Below, one piece after another: positions 1-8,087 of a stretch of 64,000 bases of DNA (its first letter is position 1; each line of letters starts with the position of its first letter). The notes below the pieces were generated by a model. That model was not told the origin of the DNA and ran no database searches. It saw only the letters and a list, made by a program, of their open reading frames with translations. Source of the DNA: CAVUAF01 sp963739375 (GTDB lineage Bacteria; Acidobacteriota; Terriglobia; Terriglobales; Acidobacteriaceae); assembly GCA_963739375.1 (NCBI GenBank), contig CAVUAF010000005.1, positions 3,070 to 67,069 on the forward strand, read 5' to 3'. Position numbers and translations under genes: made by a program.

Positions 1-1356
1 CGCAGCGTGCGCCAGGAAAGCGAGGCCGCCGCGACGGTCGCCTCGGGCGAGCCGCGCGTCAAACACGACTGGGCCGACCTCAGCGGCTACTTCCGCCGCC
101 TGCTGCGGCAGGGAACCAGCGTCAACGTCGGCTCCTATGTGGGCGGCAGCACGGTGCGCACCTGCGGCATGGGCAACGACATGCGCGACCCCACGCCCGC
201 CGAGCTGGAGAAGATGAAGCAACTGGTCGCCGAGGCCATGCGCCAGGGCGCGCTCGGCTTCTCCACCGGCCTCATCTACCCGCCCAACAGCTACGCCAAG
301 ACGCCGGAGCTGGTCGAGCTGGCGCGGGTAGCGTCGCAATACGGCGGCATCTACACCACGCACATGCGCGACGAAGGCGCGCACCTGCTCGACGCCATCC
401 AGGAAACGCTCACCATCGGCGAGCAGGCAAGGATCCCCGTCCACATCCTGCACCTCAAGGCCACGGGCAGTGAGTCCAGCGACCACATGCGCCAGGCTAT
501 CGAGCTGATCCAGCAGGCGCGGGCGAAGGGCCTCGAGGTCAGCGCCGACCAGTACCCGTACATCGCCTCCAGCACCGGGCTCGCCACGCAGATTCCGCAG
601 TGGGCGATGGATGGCGGTGTCCCTAAGATGCTGGAGCGCCTGCGCACCCCCGAATCGCGCGCCAGGATTCGCGAAAGCATCGTGGGCCGGCGCGGTTCGG
701 TGAGCACGGGATACGAAAAGATGGTGGTCGCCGGCGTGCGCACCGACGGCAACCGGCAGTACGAAGGCAAGTCCATCGCCGAGGTCGCGACCCTGCGCAA
801 CCAGGAGCCCGCCGACGCCATCATGGACCTGCTCTTGGAAGAGGGCGGCCGCGTCTCCATGGTGTACTTCACCATGAAGGAAGAGGACGTGCGCCTGGCC
901 ATGCAGCAGCCCTGGGTGAGCGTCGGCTCCGACGGCACCGCCGTGCGTCCCGACGGGCCGCTCGGCCGCGGCAAACCGCATCCGCGCTTCTACGGCGCCC
1001 ACGCCCGCGTCCTCGGCAAGTATGTGCGTGAAGAGCACGTCATTGTGCTGGAGGAAGCCGTGCGCAAGATGACCTCGCTCGCCGCCTCCCAGCTCGGCAT
1101 CCATGATCGTGGCCTGCTGCGCGCCGGGATGAAGGCCGACGTGGTCATCTTCGATCCCGAGCGCGTCGCCGACAAAGCCACCTTCCAGGACCCGCACCAG
1201 TACGCCGTAGGCGTGGATTACGTGCTGGTGAACGGCAAGGTTGTGATCGCGGAAGGGAAGCACACCGGGGCGCGGCCGGGGCAGATCGTCTACGGGGCGG
1301 GGCGGGTGGCCAAGCCGGCGGCTGCGCGCGTCGCGAGCCCGAAGAGTACCAGGTAG
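1..1356 (+). CDS. N-acyl-D-amino-acid deacylase (D-aminoacylase), 5' partial
   Basis: The frame is open from the left edge, so the N-terminal part is outside the window; 451 codons remain of a family usually near 500-550 residues. It is an amidohydrolase-superfamily metal enzyme that removes the acyl group from N-acyl-D-amino acids. Visible landmarks are TTHMRDEG (His-x-Arg), HLKATG (substrate/metal region Lys), VGSDGTAVRPDG (catalytic Asp) and the closing composite-beta segment KADVVIFDPERVAD followed by VNGKVV. The last residues (AARVASPKSTR) are low-complexity and poorly conserved. It converges on the diguanylate cyclase gene 8 bp downstream. A GTG at 7 could be mistaken for the start, but homology clearly continues upstream. 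A dihydroorotase-like or other acyl-amino-acid amidohydrolase is less likely. Confidence 0.85.
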   Translation, partial: RSVRQESEAAATVASGEPRVKHDWADLSGYFRRLLRQGTSVNVGSYVGGSTVRTCGMGNDMRDPTPAELEKMKQLVAEAMRQGALGFSTGLIYPPNSYAKTPELVELARVASQYGGIYTTHMRDEGAHLLDAIQETLTIGEQARIPVHILHLKATGSESSDHMRQAIELIQQARAKGLEVSADQYPYIASSTGLATQIPQWAMDGGVPKMLERLRTPESRARIRESIVGRRGSVSTGYEKMVVAGVRTDGNRQYEGKSIAEVATLRNQEPADAIMDLLLEEGGRVSMVYFTMKEEDVRLAMQQPWVSVGSDGTAVRPDGPLGRGKPHPRFYGAHARVLGKYVREEHVIVLEEAVRKMTSLAASQLGIHDRGLLRAGMKADVVIFDPERVADKATFQDPHQYAVGVDYVLVNGKVVIAEGKHTGARPGQIVYGAGRVAKPAAARVASPKSTR

Positions 1357-1363
1357 CCGAGCG

Positions 1364-2203
1364 TTACGTCGCGGCCTTTTCCTGCTGCCCACGCTTGTGT
1401 TCGTAGAGCGCGGTGTCGGCGCGATGCAGCAATGCGTCCGGCAGTTCCCCGGGGTCGCGCTGGGCGAAACCGCAGGAAAAGTGGATGGGGATTGTGGTGC
1501 CCTGGTGCTCGAAGGCGCAGCCCTGCATGCGTTGCAGCGGGATCTGCACCTGCTTCAGGTCGCACTCCGGCAGCAACACCATGAATTCGTCGCCGCCCAT
1601 GCGCACCGGGATGTCGGAGTTGCGGATGGCGCGCCGCAGCCAGCGCGCGAATTCCTGCAGCGCCAGGTCGCCCACCGCGTGTCCATGCGCGTCGTTCACT
1701 TCCTTGAAGTCGTCGAGGTCGAGCACCAGCACCGAAAGCGAATAGCCATGGCGGTCGGAGCGCGCCACCTCGGCCTGTAGCTGCTCCATGGCATAGCGGC
1801 GGTTGAAGAGGCCGGTCAGCTCATCCTGGGTGGCCAGCTTCTCCAGCAGCTCGGCGCGAATCTGCAATGCAATGCTCACCGCCAGCTGGTCGGCAAGTTC
1901 CTTGCGCAACTGCTTGATGAGGACCTGCTGATAGACGGCGAAAATCCCGAAGAGGCTGACGGCGCCAAATAGCGACCGCACCGCCACGTCCAGCCGCAGC
2001 TGGAAGAACAGCTCTTCCCGCAGCAGCAGTCCCGGCAGCGACAGCGAGAGCATGGCGACGCACAGCAGAAGCAAAACCACGACCACCAGCACCCACAGCC
2101 ACCAGTCGCGTCGTTCCAGCCGCCGCAACTCGGCGCGGATCTCCTCGGGCTTGCGCGTCTCGGCTTCCCGGTCCGGCGCCTCATCCATGCGAATCTCCAC
2201 CAA
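1364..2203 (-). CDS. membrane diguanylate cyclase (GGDEF)
   Basis: Makes cyclic di-GMP from two GTP. The 279-residue product has a charged N-terminus, two predicted membrane segments (about residues 35-60 and 73-92), a short coiled linker, then a GGDEF domain starting near ATQDELTGLFNRR. The active-site motif GGDEF is intact (about 203-207) and is preceded by an RNSD motif (194-197) exactly five residues upstream, which is the inhibitory I-site found in feedback-regulated cyclases. No periplasmic sensor domain of any size lies between the two membrane segments, so the input may be membrane state or a partner protein. An alternative start is the Met at residue 6. No EAL or HD-GYP partner is nearby. 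Confidence 0.92.
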   Translation of the reverse strand: MVEIRMDEAPDREAETRKPEEIRAELRRLERRDWWLWVLVVVVLLLLCVAMLSLSLPGLLLREELFFQLRLDVAVRSLFGAVSLFGIFAVYQQVLIKQLRKELADQLAVSIALQIRAELLEKLATQDELTGLFNRRYAMEQLQAEVARSDRHGYSLSVLVLDLDDFKEVNDAHGHAVGDLALQEFARWLRRAIRNSDIPVRMGGDEFMVLLPECDLKQVQIPLQRMQGCAFEHQGTTIPIHFSCGFAQRDPGELPDALLHRADTALYEHKRGQQEKAAT

Positions 2204-2342
2204 CAGCGCCTCAGCCTACACCGCCGAGGCCACGCGCGTCACGGCAGGGCGTTGCCGGAGTTAACCTCGCTCGCGCCCCGCAGCCGCCCGCGTTGCGACG
2301 CGCCCCCGGGAGGCATACGATGAGCGGTTTGGGGAGGCCGCC

Positions 2343-3377
2343 ATGAGCGAGAAGCGCAAAACGAGAGCGACGTCGCGCCGCACTTTCATCACCACCACCG
2401 GCGCCCTGACCGCTGGCTGGGTGGCCCGCGGCATGGTCGGGACCGCATCGGCGTTGCCGCCACCGCTGCCTGCCAATCTCGCCACCCCCGACGCCATGCC
2501 CACCCGCAACCTGGGCAAGACCGGATATCGCGTCGGCATCTTCAGCCTCGGCGGACAGGCCACCATCGAGCAACCGAACAAGGAAGCGGAGGCGGTGGCG
2601 ATTGTGGAGCGGGCGCTCGACCTGGGCGTGAACTACCTCGACACCGCCGCGCAATATGGCGGACCCGACCGCTGGAGCCAGCGCTACCTCGGGCAGGTCA
2701 TGAAGCGGCGCCGCAAAGAGGTGTACCTGGCCAGCAAGACCCACGACCGCACCCGCGATGGCTCGCTCAAGCTGCTGGAAGAATCGCTGCGCCTGCTCAA
2801 CACCGACCATCTCGACGCCTGGCAGATGCACCACATCAGCAACCAGGACGATGTGGACCGCATCTTCGCCAAGGGCGGCGCCCTCGAGGCGCTGGTGCAG
2901 GCGCGCGAGCAGAAAATGGTGCGCTTCCTCGGCGTCACCGGCCACACCGATCCCGAGGTGCTCATCCAGTGCCTGCAGCGCTTTCCCTTCGATCAGATCC
3001 TGATGGCGGTCAACGCCGCCGACCCCCACCACCTCAGCTTCCAGGAAAAGCTGTTGCCCCTGGCGGTGGAGAAGCAGATGGGAATCATCGGCATGAAGGT
3101 GCCGTCGCGCGGGCGCCTGCTCAATGTTCCGCCCACCGGCCCCTATGCCCGCCCCAACTCCCAACCCGGGCCGCTGGCGATGAAGGAGGCCCTGTACTAC
3201 ACGCTCTCGCTTCCGGTCAGCACCGTGATCATCGGCTGCGACTCGGTCGAGCAGTTGACGGAGAACGTGAATCTCGCCCGCGCGTTCACCCCGCTGAGTC
3301 CGCAGCAACTCGCCGCCCTGGCGGACAAGACGCAGCCCATTGCGCGCGACGCACTGTTCTTCCGCCGCTGGGCGTAA
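2343..3377 (+). CDS. Tat-exported aldo/keto reductase
   Basis: A 344-residue NAD(P)H-dependent oxidoreductase of the aldo/keto reductase family carrying a twin-arginine signal (SRRTFI at residues 11-16, followed by a small hydrophobic stretch ending near SALPPPLPA). The AKR barrel begins at MPTRNLGKTGYRVG. The catalytic set is visible: Asp in NYLDTAAQYG, Tyr in the same motif, Lys in LASKTHD and His in WQMHH. The C-terminal half has the NADP-binding-type stretch VSTVIIGCDSVEQL. Such exported AKRs in Acidobacteriota usually lack a known substrate. It sits alone between opposed genes. Confidence 0.88.
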   Translation: MSEKRKTRATSRRTFITTTGALTAGWVARGMVGTASALPPPLPANLATPDAMPTRNLGKTGYRVGIFSLGGQATIEQPNKEAEAVAIVERALDLGVNYLDTAAQYGGPDRWSQRYLGQVMKRRRKEVYLASKTHDRTRDGSLKLLEESLRLLNTDHLDAWQMHHISNQDDVDRIFAKGGALEALVQAREQKMVRFLGVTGHTDPEVLIQCLQRFPFDQILMAVNAADPHHLSFQEKLLPLAVEKQMGIIGMKVPSRGRLLNVPPTGPYARPNSQPGPLAMKEALYYTLSLPVSTVIIGCDSVEQLTENVNLARAFTPLSPQQLAALADKTQPIARDALFFRRWA

Positions 3378-3457
3378 GCCACGCGCCGAGGGAACGTCGC
3401 GGGGCGTCATGCGAGGGACGCGCGGGGACGCCCGCCGCAGACGACGCGCCGCCGGGC

Positions 3458-3712
3458 CTAGCGAAAGTTAGGGGCTTCGAGTTCGGATTCGGGTCGCGGT
3501 AACGGCGCCTTGACCTCGAGCAGGGGCGCCTCCACGCGATGGTGGCGTTCGGCCTGCAACACGCGCGCCGCGATCGCCAGGAAGATCGCCGCCAGGCAGT
3601 AGGCCAATCCCAGCGCGGTCTGGTCGCGCGTCTCCCGCACCAGCACGACGCCTTCGCCGACCAGGTACAAACCCAGCGCCAGCATCACCACTCCGAGCAC
3701 CTTAAAGCGCAT
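3458..3712 (-). CDS. small two-TM membrane protein, unknown function
   Basis: The Met giving MRFKVLGVVMLALG is chosen as start; the frame is open upstream, but the extra residues (VGCAYLPSSTRENG) are not protein-like. The 84-residue product has two hydrophobic segments (about residues 4-22 and 33-51) joined by a short charged loop VRETRDQ, then a Pro/Glu-rich tail ending EAPNFR. No recognised family. It converges with the aldo/keto reductase gene. Confidence 0.55.
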   Translation of the reverse strand: MRFKVLGVVMLALGLYLVGEGVVLVRETRDQTALGLAYCLAAIFLAIAARVLQAERHHRVEAPLLEVKAPLPRPESELEAPNFR

Positions 3713-3942
3713 TCCATTCTCCCGTGTGGAGGAGGGCAGATACGCGCAACCTACCGCCACTCGGCTGGCGGGTCAACAGCCTTCTTGCCGGCGAACCTGG
3801 ATTGACAGGAAGGGCGGCGGGACTCGAACTTGCGCCGTCTTGAAGGCGAGGCCGGCTCGGGCATAGCTGTCATCGCGCTCCCACGGCCACGGCTAAACCC
3901 CCGCTATATGCGCGCCCGCGACTCTGATAGCGTTATAAGCCG

Positions 3943-4398
3943 ATGGAAGAGGTGACGGAAGCAGTCGTAGATCGCAAAGTGCTCGCCTCCTTCAAGCGGC
4001 GGGCTTTGAAGGCCTATCCCCGCGAAATTCTAGAGCAGGTCGTGGGGAAAATCGTCGGCGCCCAGGCTCGCATCTTCGCCTTCCGCGACTTGGAGCACCA
4101 AGCCTCCCGGAGCGGGGTGGTGATGGACGACGATGTTAACCCCATGACCGAGGGCGAGGAGGGGATGCGTTTCACCATCCTCGGCACCATTCATACCCAT
4201 CCCCAGGACACGATTGAGCCCAGCGACCTGGACTGGCAGAGCATGCGCCAGGACGGTGAACTAGTGATGGGAGTTTGCGCCATCCGCAAGACCGCCAAGC
4301 GGAGATTTGTGAGCTTCGCCTTTTTCAACCGCAACCGGGAACACATCCAGTTGACCATCGCCGAAGCCGAAACCTCCGCCCTGGGCACCGGTGCGTAG
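3943..4398 (+). CDS. stand-alone JAMM/MPN+ (JAB) metallopeptidase-like protein
   Basis: A 151-residue protein consisting of little more than a JAB/MPN domain. The zinc-site motif is complete: a candidate Glu at 28 (YPREIL), then HTHP with His84 and His86, and Ser94/Asp97 in PSDLDW, i.e. H-x-H-P-x(7)-S-x-x-D. JAMM enzymes cleave isopeptide or peptide bonds, and in bacteria some process ubiquitin-like or sulfur-carrier proteins or act in defence operons. The gene is monocistronic here, with no ubiquitin-like, E1 or E2 partner visible on either side. The ATG at 3943 is the only sensible start. Function is inferred only from the motif. Confidence 0.75.
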   Translation: MEEVTEAVVDRKVLASFKRRALKAYPREILEQVVGKIVGAQARIFAFRDLEHQASRSGVVMDDDVNPMTEGEEGMRFTILGTIHTHPQDTIEPSDLDWQSMRQDGELVMGVCAIRKTAKRRFVSFAFFNRNREHIQLTIAEAETSALGTGA

Positions 4399-4481
4399 GC
4401 TCTTAGGGCGCAAAGGTGCAACCGTTGGCCGCCGCCCCCCCCGCCCCTTGATCGAGCGGTGATAGCGCGCGCTAGGGACCG

Positions 4482-5235
4482 TTACTCGACGAGCGGCGTT
4501 CGTATTCCCTTAAACAGAAGCCAAAAACTCGTTGCCATTTCGAAACTACCCATAGGCGAATCGAACCACCACAGGTTAACTGTCTTGGCGAAGTTGGGGA
4601 AAATGATGAAAGCGAAAGCACAGGTCGCGCACCATACAGACGAGATCACACCCCAGGCAGCCAATGCTCTAGGGATATAACGTCGACTTAAACCACAAGT
4701 AGCTGCAAACTGTGGCTGCCAATCCCTAAAACAGCAAGCCAACGTAATACGCGTCGCCACGCGCGCCAAGGTATAGCCTCGCCAAGGCCTGCAATCGATC
4801 TGCTTCAAATACTCGCAAGTAATCAGCGCCACTCAAGAGCCGCAGAACGATAAAAAGATTGAGCGTCACCAACAACCCACATCAAGGCATATACCAGCCT
4901 GCAGAATGCCGCAAGCAAGGCAAGGCCCCGATTTACTGGCTTGAGAATCACGTAAAGCGCTGTGAGTAGTACTACAACGCCTGCGCAGTAAATTAGATCG
5001 CAGGCGATGCTGATACGAAATAGTCGTTCGTGCGCCATGATATTCCGAGCGGTTTCCGCAGCATTGCCCGCGACAATGAGACGGGCCTGGATACCAAAAT
5101 AAGCAAAGACCACGGTCGCCATCGTGAATAGGGAAGTAAATCCCGCGACTTTGCAGCGGTCTGTTGTGCCGGCTCTATCGTGCGGCGTGTCATTTCCGGT
5201 CTGTCCAACCGGTTGCTCGATGCAGTTGTGCTCAT
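4482..5235 (-). pseudogene. DUF4386 membrane protein, broken by frameshifts
   Basis: Pieces of one DUF4386 protein lie in three frames in the right order. The start MSTTASSNRLDRPEM runs to about 5145, the frame then changes to KVAGFTSLFTMATVVFAYFG and continues through NAAETARNIMAHERLF and ILKPVNRGLALLAAF. Near 4845 it changes again to LLSGADYLRVFEADRLQALA, and near 4720 to a third frame with RYIPRALAAWGVISS and the C-terminus FDSPMGSFEMATSFWLLFKG. At least three indels are needed to restore about 235 residues. It may be real decay or assembly error; other conserved genes in this window show the same type of single-base lesions. The stretch is visibly less GC-rich than its flanks. Confidence 0.8.
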
Positions 5236-5292
5236 ATTCTTTACCTCCCTAGCGAGGGATGCGGCATTGCTTTGGGCGCTGTCGAGATGACT

Positions 5293-5641
5293 TCATTGCT
5301 CCTTGCTCTCGCTGGTGGATGGGCCGAAGCCCCAACGTCCGCGCCAGCTTTGCCGGAATCGTTCCCGCTCCTCAGGGGTCATGTGCTCCCAGCGCTCGGC
5401 CATGCGACGGCGGACATTGGAGCGAGCCGGAACCGTGGAATCCAAATCCGCCGAAGAGGATCCGGCACAGCGCCAGAAGCCCAAGCGCTTGCCAGAAGGT
5501 GATCTGGCGCCAGCCGAAGAGCGGCGGCAGCAGCCAATTCCACAGTTGCAGCACGACTTCGCCGCCGATGGCGACAAACAGCAGCATCCCCAGAATCGCC
5601 AGCGGAGCAATGAAAATCAGTCTCTTCAATCTCGGTCTCAT
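5293..5641 (-). CDS. small membrane protein with C-terminal EERERF motif, sigma-factor partner (frame disrupted)
   Basis: Starts at MRPRLKRLIFIAPLAILGM, 10 bp after the sigma-factor stop. It has two hydrophobic segments and the conserved stretch LPPLFGWRQITFWQALGLL, then continues, after one apparent lost base near 5428, as RRRMAERWEHMTPEERERFR and a Gly/Pro-rich tail. This arrangement (short two-TM protein with a basic cytoplasmic tail directly after an ECF sigma gene) is seen in many bacteria. A role as membrane partner or modulator of the sigma factor is inferred from position only. The single frameshift is probably a sequence error, because both halves are well conserved. Confidence 0.6.
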
Positions 5642-5651
5642 GTTCAGTCCC

Positions 5652-6236
5652 TCATGCTTTCGTAAATTCGTCGTAAATGCTCTGCAATCGCTCGCGCAGA
5701 TGCAGCACCGCATAGCGTTTGCGCGAGAGCAGCGTATTCACGCTCACGCCGGTCTCGGCGGCCATCTCCTTGAAGCTGCGCCCTTCCAACTCGTGCGCAA
5801 CAAACACCTCGCGCTGCTCCTCCGGCAGCTCGTCGACCGCCAACTCGAGTTCATCGAGAAGCACGTTGCGGGCGTAAAGCGCCTCCGGTCCGGCATCGGG
5901 CGAAGGCAGCAGGTCTTCCAACTGCAGCAGTTCGTCGTCCTCGTCCGCGACGGCGGTATCGCTGAAGCTCTCCGGCTTCTTCTTGCGGAAGAGATCGGTG
6001 ATGCGATTGCGCGCCACGCGAAACAGCCAGCCGGTGACGTGCTCGATCGGCATCAGCAGGCGGTTCGCTTCCACCAGCTCGTAGAAGACGTCCTGCAGAA
6101 TGTCCTCGGCGTCGCGCGGGTCGGGCACGCGCCGGCGAATGAAGTTGCGCAGCCGGGACTGCTCCCGCTTGACCACTTCGGAGATCCGCTGGTCCTGTTC
6201 GAGTGCCATCCGCTCCAGGCTCGCCGCGTCCTTCAT
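5652..6236 (-). CDS. ECF-type RNA polymerase sigma factor
   Basis: A 194-residue sigma-70 family factor. Region 2 is at about residues 22-90 (RRRVPDPRDAEDILQDVFYE and the WLFRVARNRITDLFRKKK core). An acidic linker (ADEDDELLQLEDLLP) follows, then region 4 from LPEEQREVFVAHELEG through the helix-turn-helix GRSFKEMAAETGVSVNTLLS to the C-terminus. There is no region 3 and no C-terminal extension, as expected for ECF factors. It is the first gene of a two-gene operon with the small membrane protein downstream. No classical zinc-binding anti-sigma gene is visible. Confidence 0.9.
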   Translation of the reverse strand: MKDAASLERMALEQDQRISEVVKREQSRLRNFIRRRVPDPRDAEDILQDVFYELVEANRLLMPIEHVTGWLFRVARNRITDLFRKKKPESFSDTAVADEDDELLQLEDLLPSPDAGPEALYARNVLLDELELAVDELPEEQREVFVAHELEGRSFKEMAAETGVSVNTLLSRKRYAVLHLRERLQSIYDEFTKA

Positions 6237-6648
6237 CTACGGTTGTAGACGAATGAGGGGGTGCGGATATTGTAGGGTCGCTAAGTTGCTGAGGACGATA
6301 GCCCGGATGGGCGGCTGGTTCCGGTTAGCATGGCGCCACTTCTCGGACTCGGCGCCTTTAGCGCCGCCTAATGCCTGAGTTAAGCGGTTTTGCAGCCTTG
6401 CTGCTCCTGGGTGGCGCTGATTACCTGGCGGGTGGCCCACACTACCAGTTCGCGGAGGGTAAAGTCTAAACTGCGACCACCCAAGTCGCGGGGGTGCCCC
6501 ACTCAAGCGCAGCCCGCCCATCTTCCGTCACCAAGGCCAGCCTCCGGTTTGCGGGCGTGCGGCGGAACCTCGCGCAGCCGGAAGCCCGGGATCCCCGGCT
6601 CGCCGGGGTGAGAGCCCGCCGGCGAAATCCTGCGCGCGCCACGCGCAG
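6237..6648. other. intergenic region left of the tRNA-Asp island
   Basis: No convincing gene. Short open frames exist on both strands but have arginine/alanine-rich composition typical of GC-rich shadow frames. The last part contains a perfect 9-bp inverted repeat (tcctgcgcg / cgcgcagga, 6628-6650, 5-nt loop) that abuts and slightly overlaps the left island repeat. It lacks a T-tract but could slow or end transcription coming leftward out of the island. Confidence 0.5.
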
Positions 6649-6696
6649 GACCTCTACCACTCAGGGAGGCTGGGGAAGGGAATGGCGGGGACGACG
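6649..6696. repeat. left att-like direct repeat (tRNA-Asp 3'-end copy)
   Basis: A 48-bp copy of 8750-8797 with three substitutions, all in its left half. Its right half contains the tRNA-Asp acceptor strand sequence ggggacg and the CCA complement tgg, but the rest of the tRNA is absent; the sequence diverges abruptly after position 6696. This is what a displaced attachment site at the far end of an integrated element should look like. Confidence 0.75.
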
Positions 6697-6731
6697 TAAG
6701 GGATGCAGGTGAACCCGCTAAGCGGCCTTTC

Positions 6732-8033
6732 TCACAACGTCCGGCTCAAGAGTCTTTGCTGCCAGCCCCGGATCATGTTGGGGTCAGGGGCATTCCAGTT
6801 GAAGATTTCAAAAATTCGGCTGATGACTTTGATAGCAAGTTCCTCAGCCGATGCTCGCAATTCGGGCACTGCGTAATCGCTCTCAATCAATAATCGCGGC
6901 TCCTGCGACGCATACGTTCCGAGCGGCGGGAACACGTCCCACGTTACAAGCTGCCGGTCTTTGATACCTGTCATCTCGATAGACGCATGGATCGCAGCGT
7001 CCTGCGCAAATCGTTCGTAGTACCGCTTCAAAAAGACGAACATTTCCGTGATTTCGTAGATTACGTTAACAAAGCCTAAAACCTTTGCGCTTCCGTATTC
7101 AGCCTCAACCCTGGCTTTGATGCTCGGATCATCCTCCCAATAACCGCCGCGCCACACAAAAAGGCCGCTCCCATAGGCGCGGTACGCCTCTGTGTGACGA
7201 TTACTGACGGTGTGCGATTGCCTGCCCTCAGCAAAATTTGCCTCGGTATCCCTGTCAGTGTGTGGAAAATTCCAACCGCGTAAAGACACCTCCGATTCGC
7301 GGACAAACCTCCACACGGTTGAAATGTCCGGGATGCGTTCTCGGCTGTACATTTCCGGCATCGCTCGCAGTTCCCAATAGCCGCCCCACTGAGGCAAGGC
7401 TTCGTCGAAATACGTGTGCGCACTCTCGATCTCTTCGGCGTACTTCGCTATGGTTTGCTCGTTTGTGACCGGCTTTCCTCTGAAAAGAGCTTCAATCGTG
7501 CCAAGCAGTTGGTCACCGCGCCTCAGTAAGGCGCGGTTCATCAGATCACGCATTGTTTCAGCGCTCGGCACCAAGACGCTTGTGGCCTTGTCTGTCCGAA
7601 TGTATAGACCGCCAGCCTTAAGGATCAGCTTGGATGAATCGCTGCTGGAATTTGCATCTCTCTTGCAGATGATGGGGACATCCCGAAATTCGGGCACCGT
7701 AATCACGACACTCCTCAGACCGTCAACGCTCAGTTTTTGAACATCGCAAGAGGCAGCAGGATCGGTATAGCGTTGCAGAAAGTCGTTCAATTTGGTGGGG
7801 TCGAATGAAGCGAAATCATCTTCGCTCAGGCCGACGAACTCGAACGTGTCATTTCTGACGCCGAAAACGATGTGCCCGCCATCCTGCGTATTCAGCAGTG
7901 CGAGTATGTCCTTAACGAGTTCGCACTTTCCATCGCTTGCAGCCGTATTCCAGTTGAGCGATTCTTTGTAATCGAGATTCTTCCTCTCGCTCCTCTGCGC
8001 TAAGAGTTCTCGAAGATGGGCTTCCGAAATCAT
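6732..8033 (-). CDS. Schlafen-type AlbA_2 domain protein with unknown C-terminal domain
   Basis: About 433 residues. The N-terminal ~150 residues match the AlbA_2/Schlafen core: an E-x-x-x-L-D-Y-K pattern (SERKNLDYKESLNW), then LVKDILALLNTQDGGHIVFG and a later GGLYIRTDKATSV segment. The remaining ~270 residues (from about LMNRALLRRGDQLLG, with many Trp/Tyr residues) belong to no family I recognise. Schlafen-like domains bind or cleave nucleic acids and occur in bacterial defence and regulatory systems. I take the ATG at 8033, because GGTGA lies five bases upstream; a GTG at 8042 adds three residues. It follows the TIR gene by about 50 bp in the same direction and is presumably cotranscribed. 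The more balanced codon use indicates foreign origin. Confidence 0.7.
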   Translation of the reverse strand: MISEAHLRELLAQRSERKNLDYKESLNWNTAASDGKCELVKDILALLNTQDGGHIVFGVRNDTFEFVGLSEDDFASFDPTKLNDFLQRYTDPAASCDVQKLSVDGLRSVVITVPEFRDVPIICKRDANSSSDSSKLILKAGGLYIRTDKATSVLVPSAETMRDLMNRALLRRGDQLLGTIEALFRGKPVTNEQTIAKYAEEIESAHTYFDEALPQWGGYWELRAMPEMYSRERIPDISTVWRFVRESEVSLRGWNFPHTDRDTEANFAEGRQSHTVSNRHTEAYRAYGSGLFVWRGGYWEDDPSIKARVEAEYGSAKVLGFVNVIYEITEMFVFLKRYYERFAQDAAIHASIEMTGIKDRQLVTWDVFPPLGTYASQEPRLLIESDYAVPELRASAEELAIKVISRIFEIFNWNAPDPNMIRGWQQRLLSRTL

Positions 8034-8087
8034 TCGTTTCACCGACGAGCGTGCCCGAAGGTTGTGGCAGCGGCAGCCTACAGTTCC

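Noticed and set aside
3808..3905. Functional selC (tRNA-Sec) gene near the candidate selenoprotein
   Set aside because: TTCAA is present, but the stems around it and the acceptor do not pair as required; kept only as a relic.
4823..4825. TGA in the DUF4386 pieces considered as a second Sec codon
   Set aside because: The continuation lies in a different frame and there is no redox motif; it is a frameshift effect.
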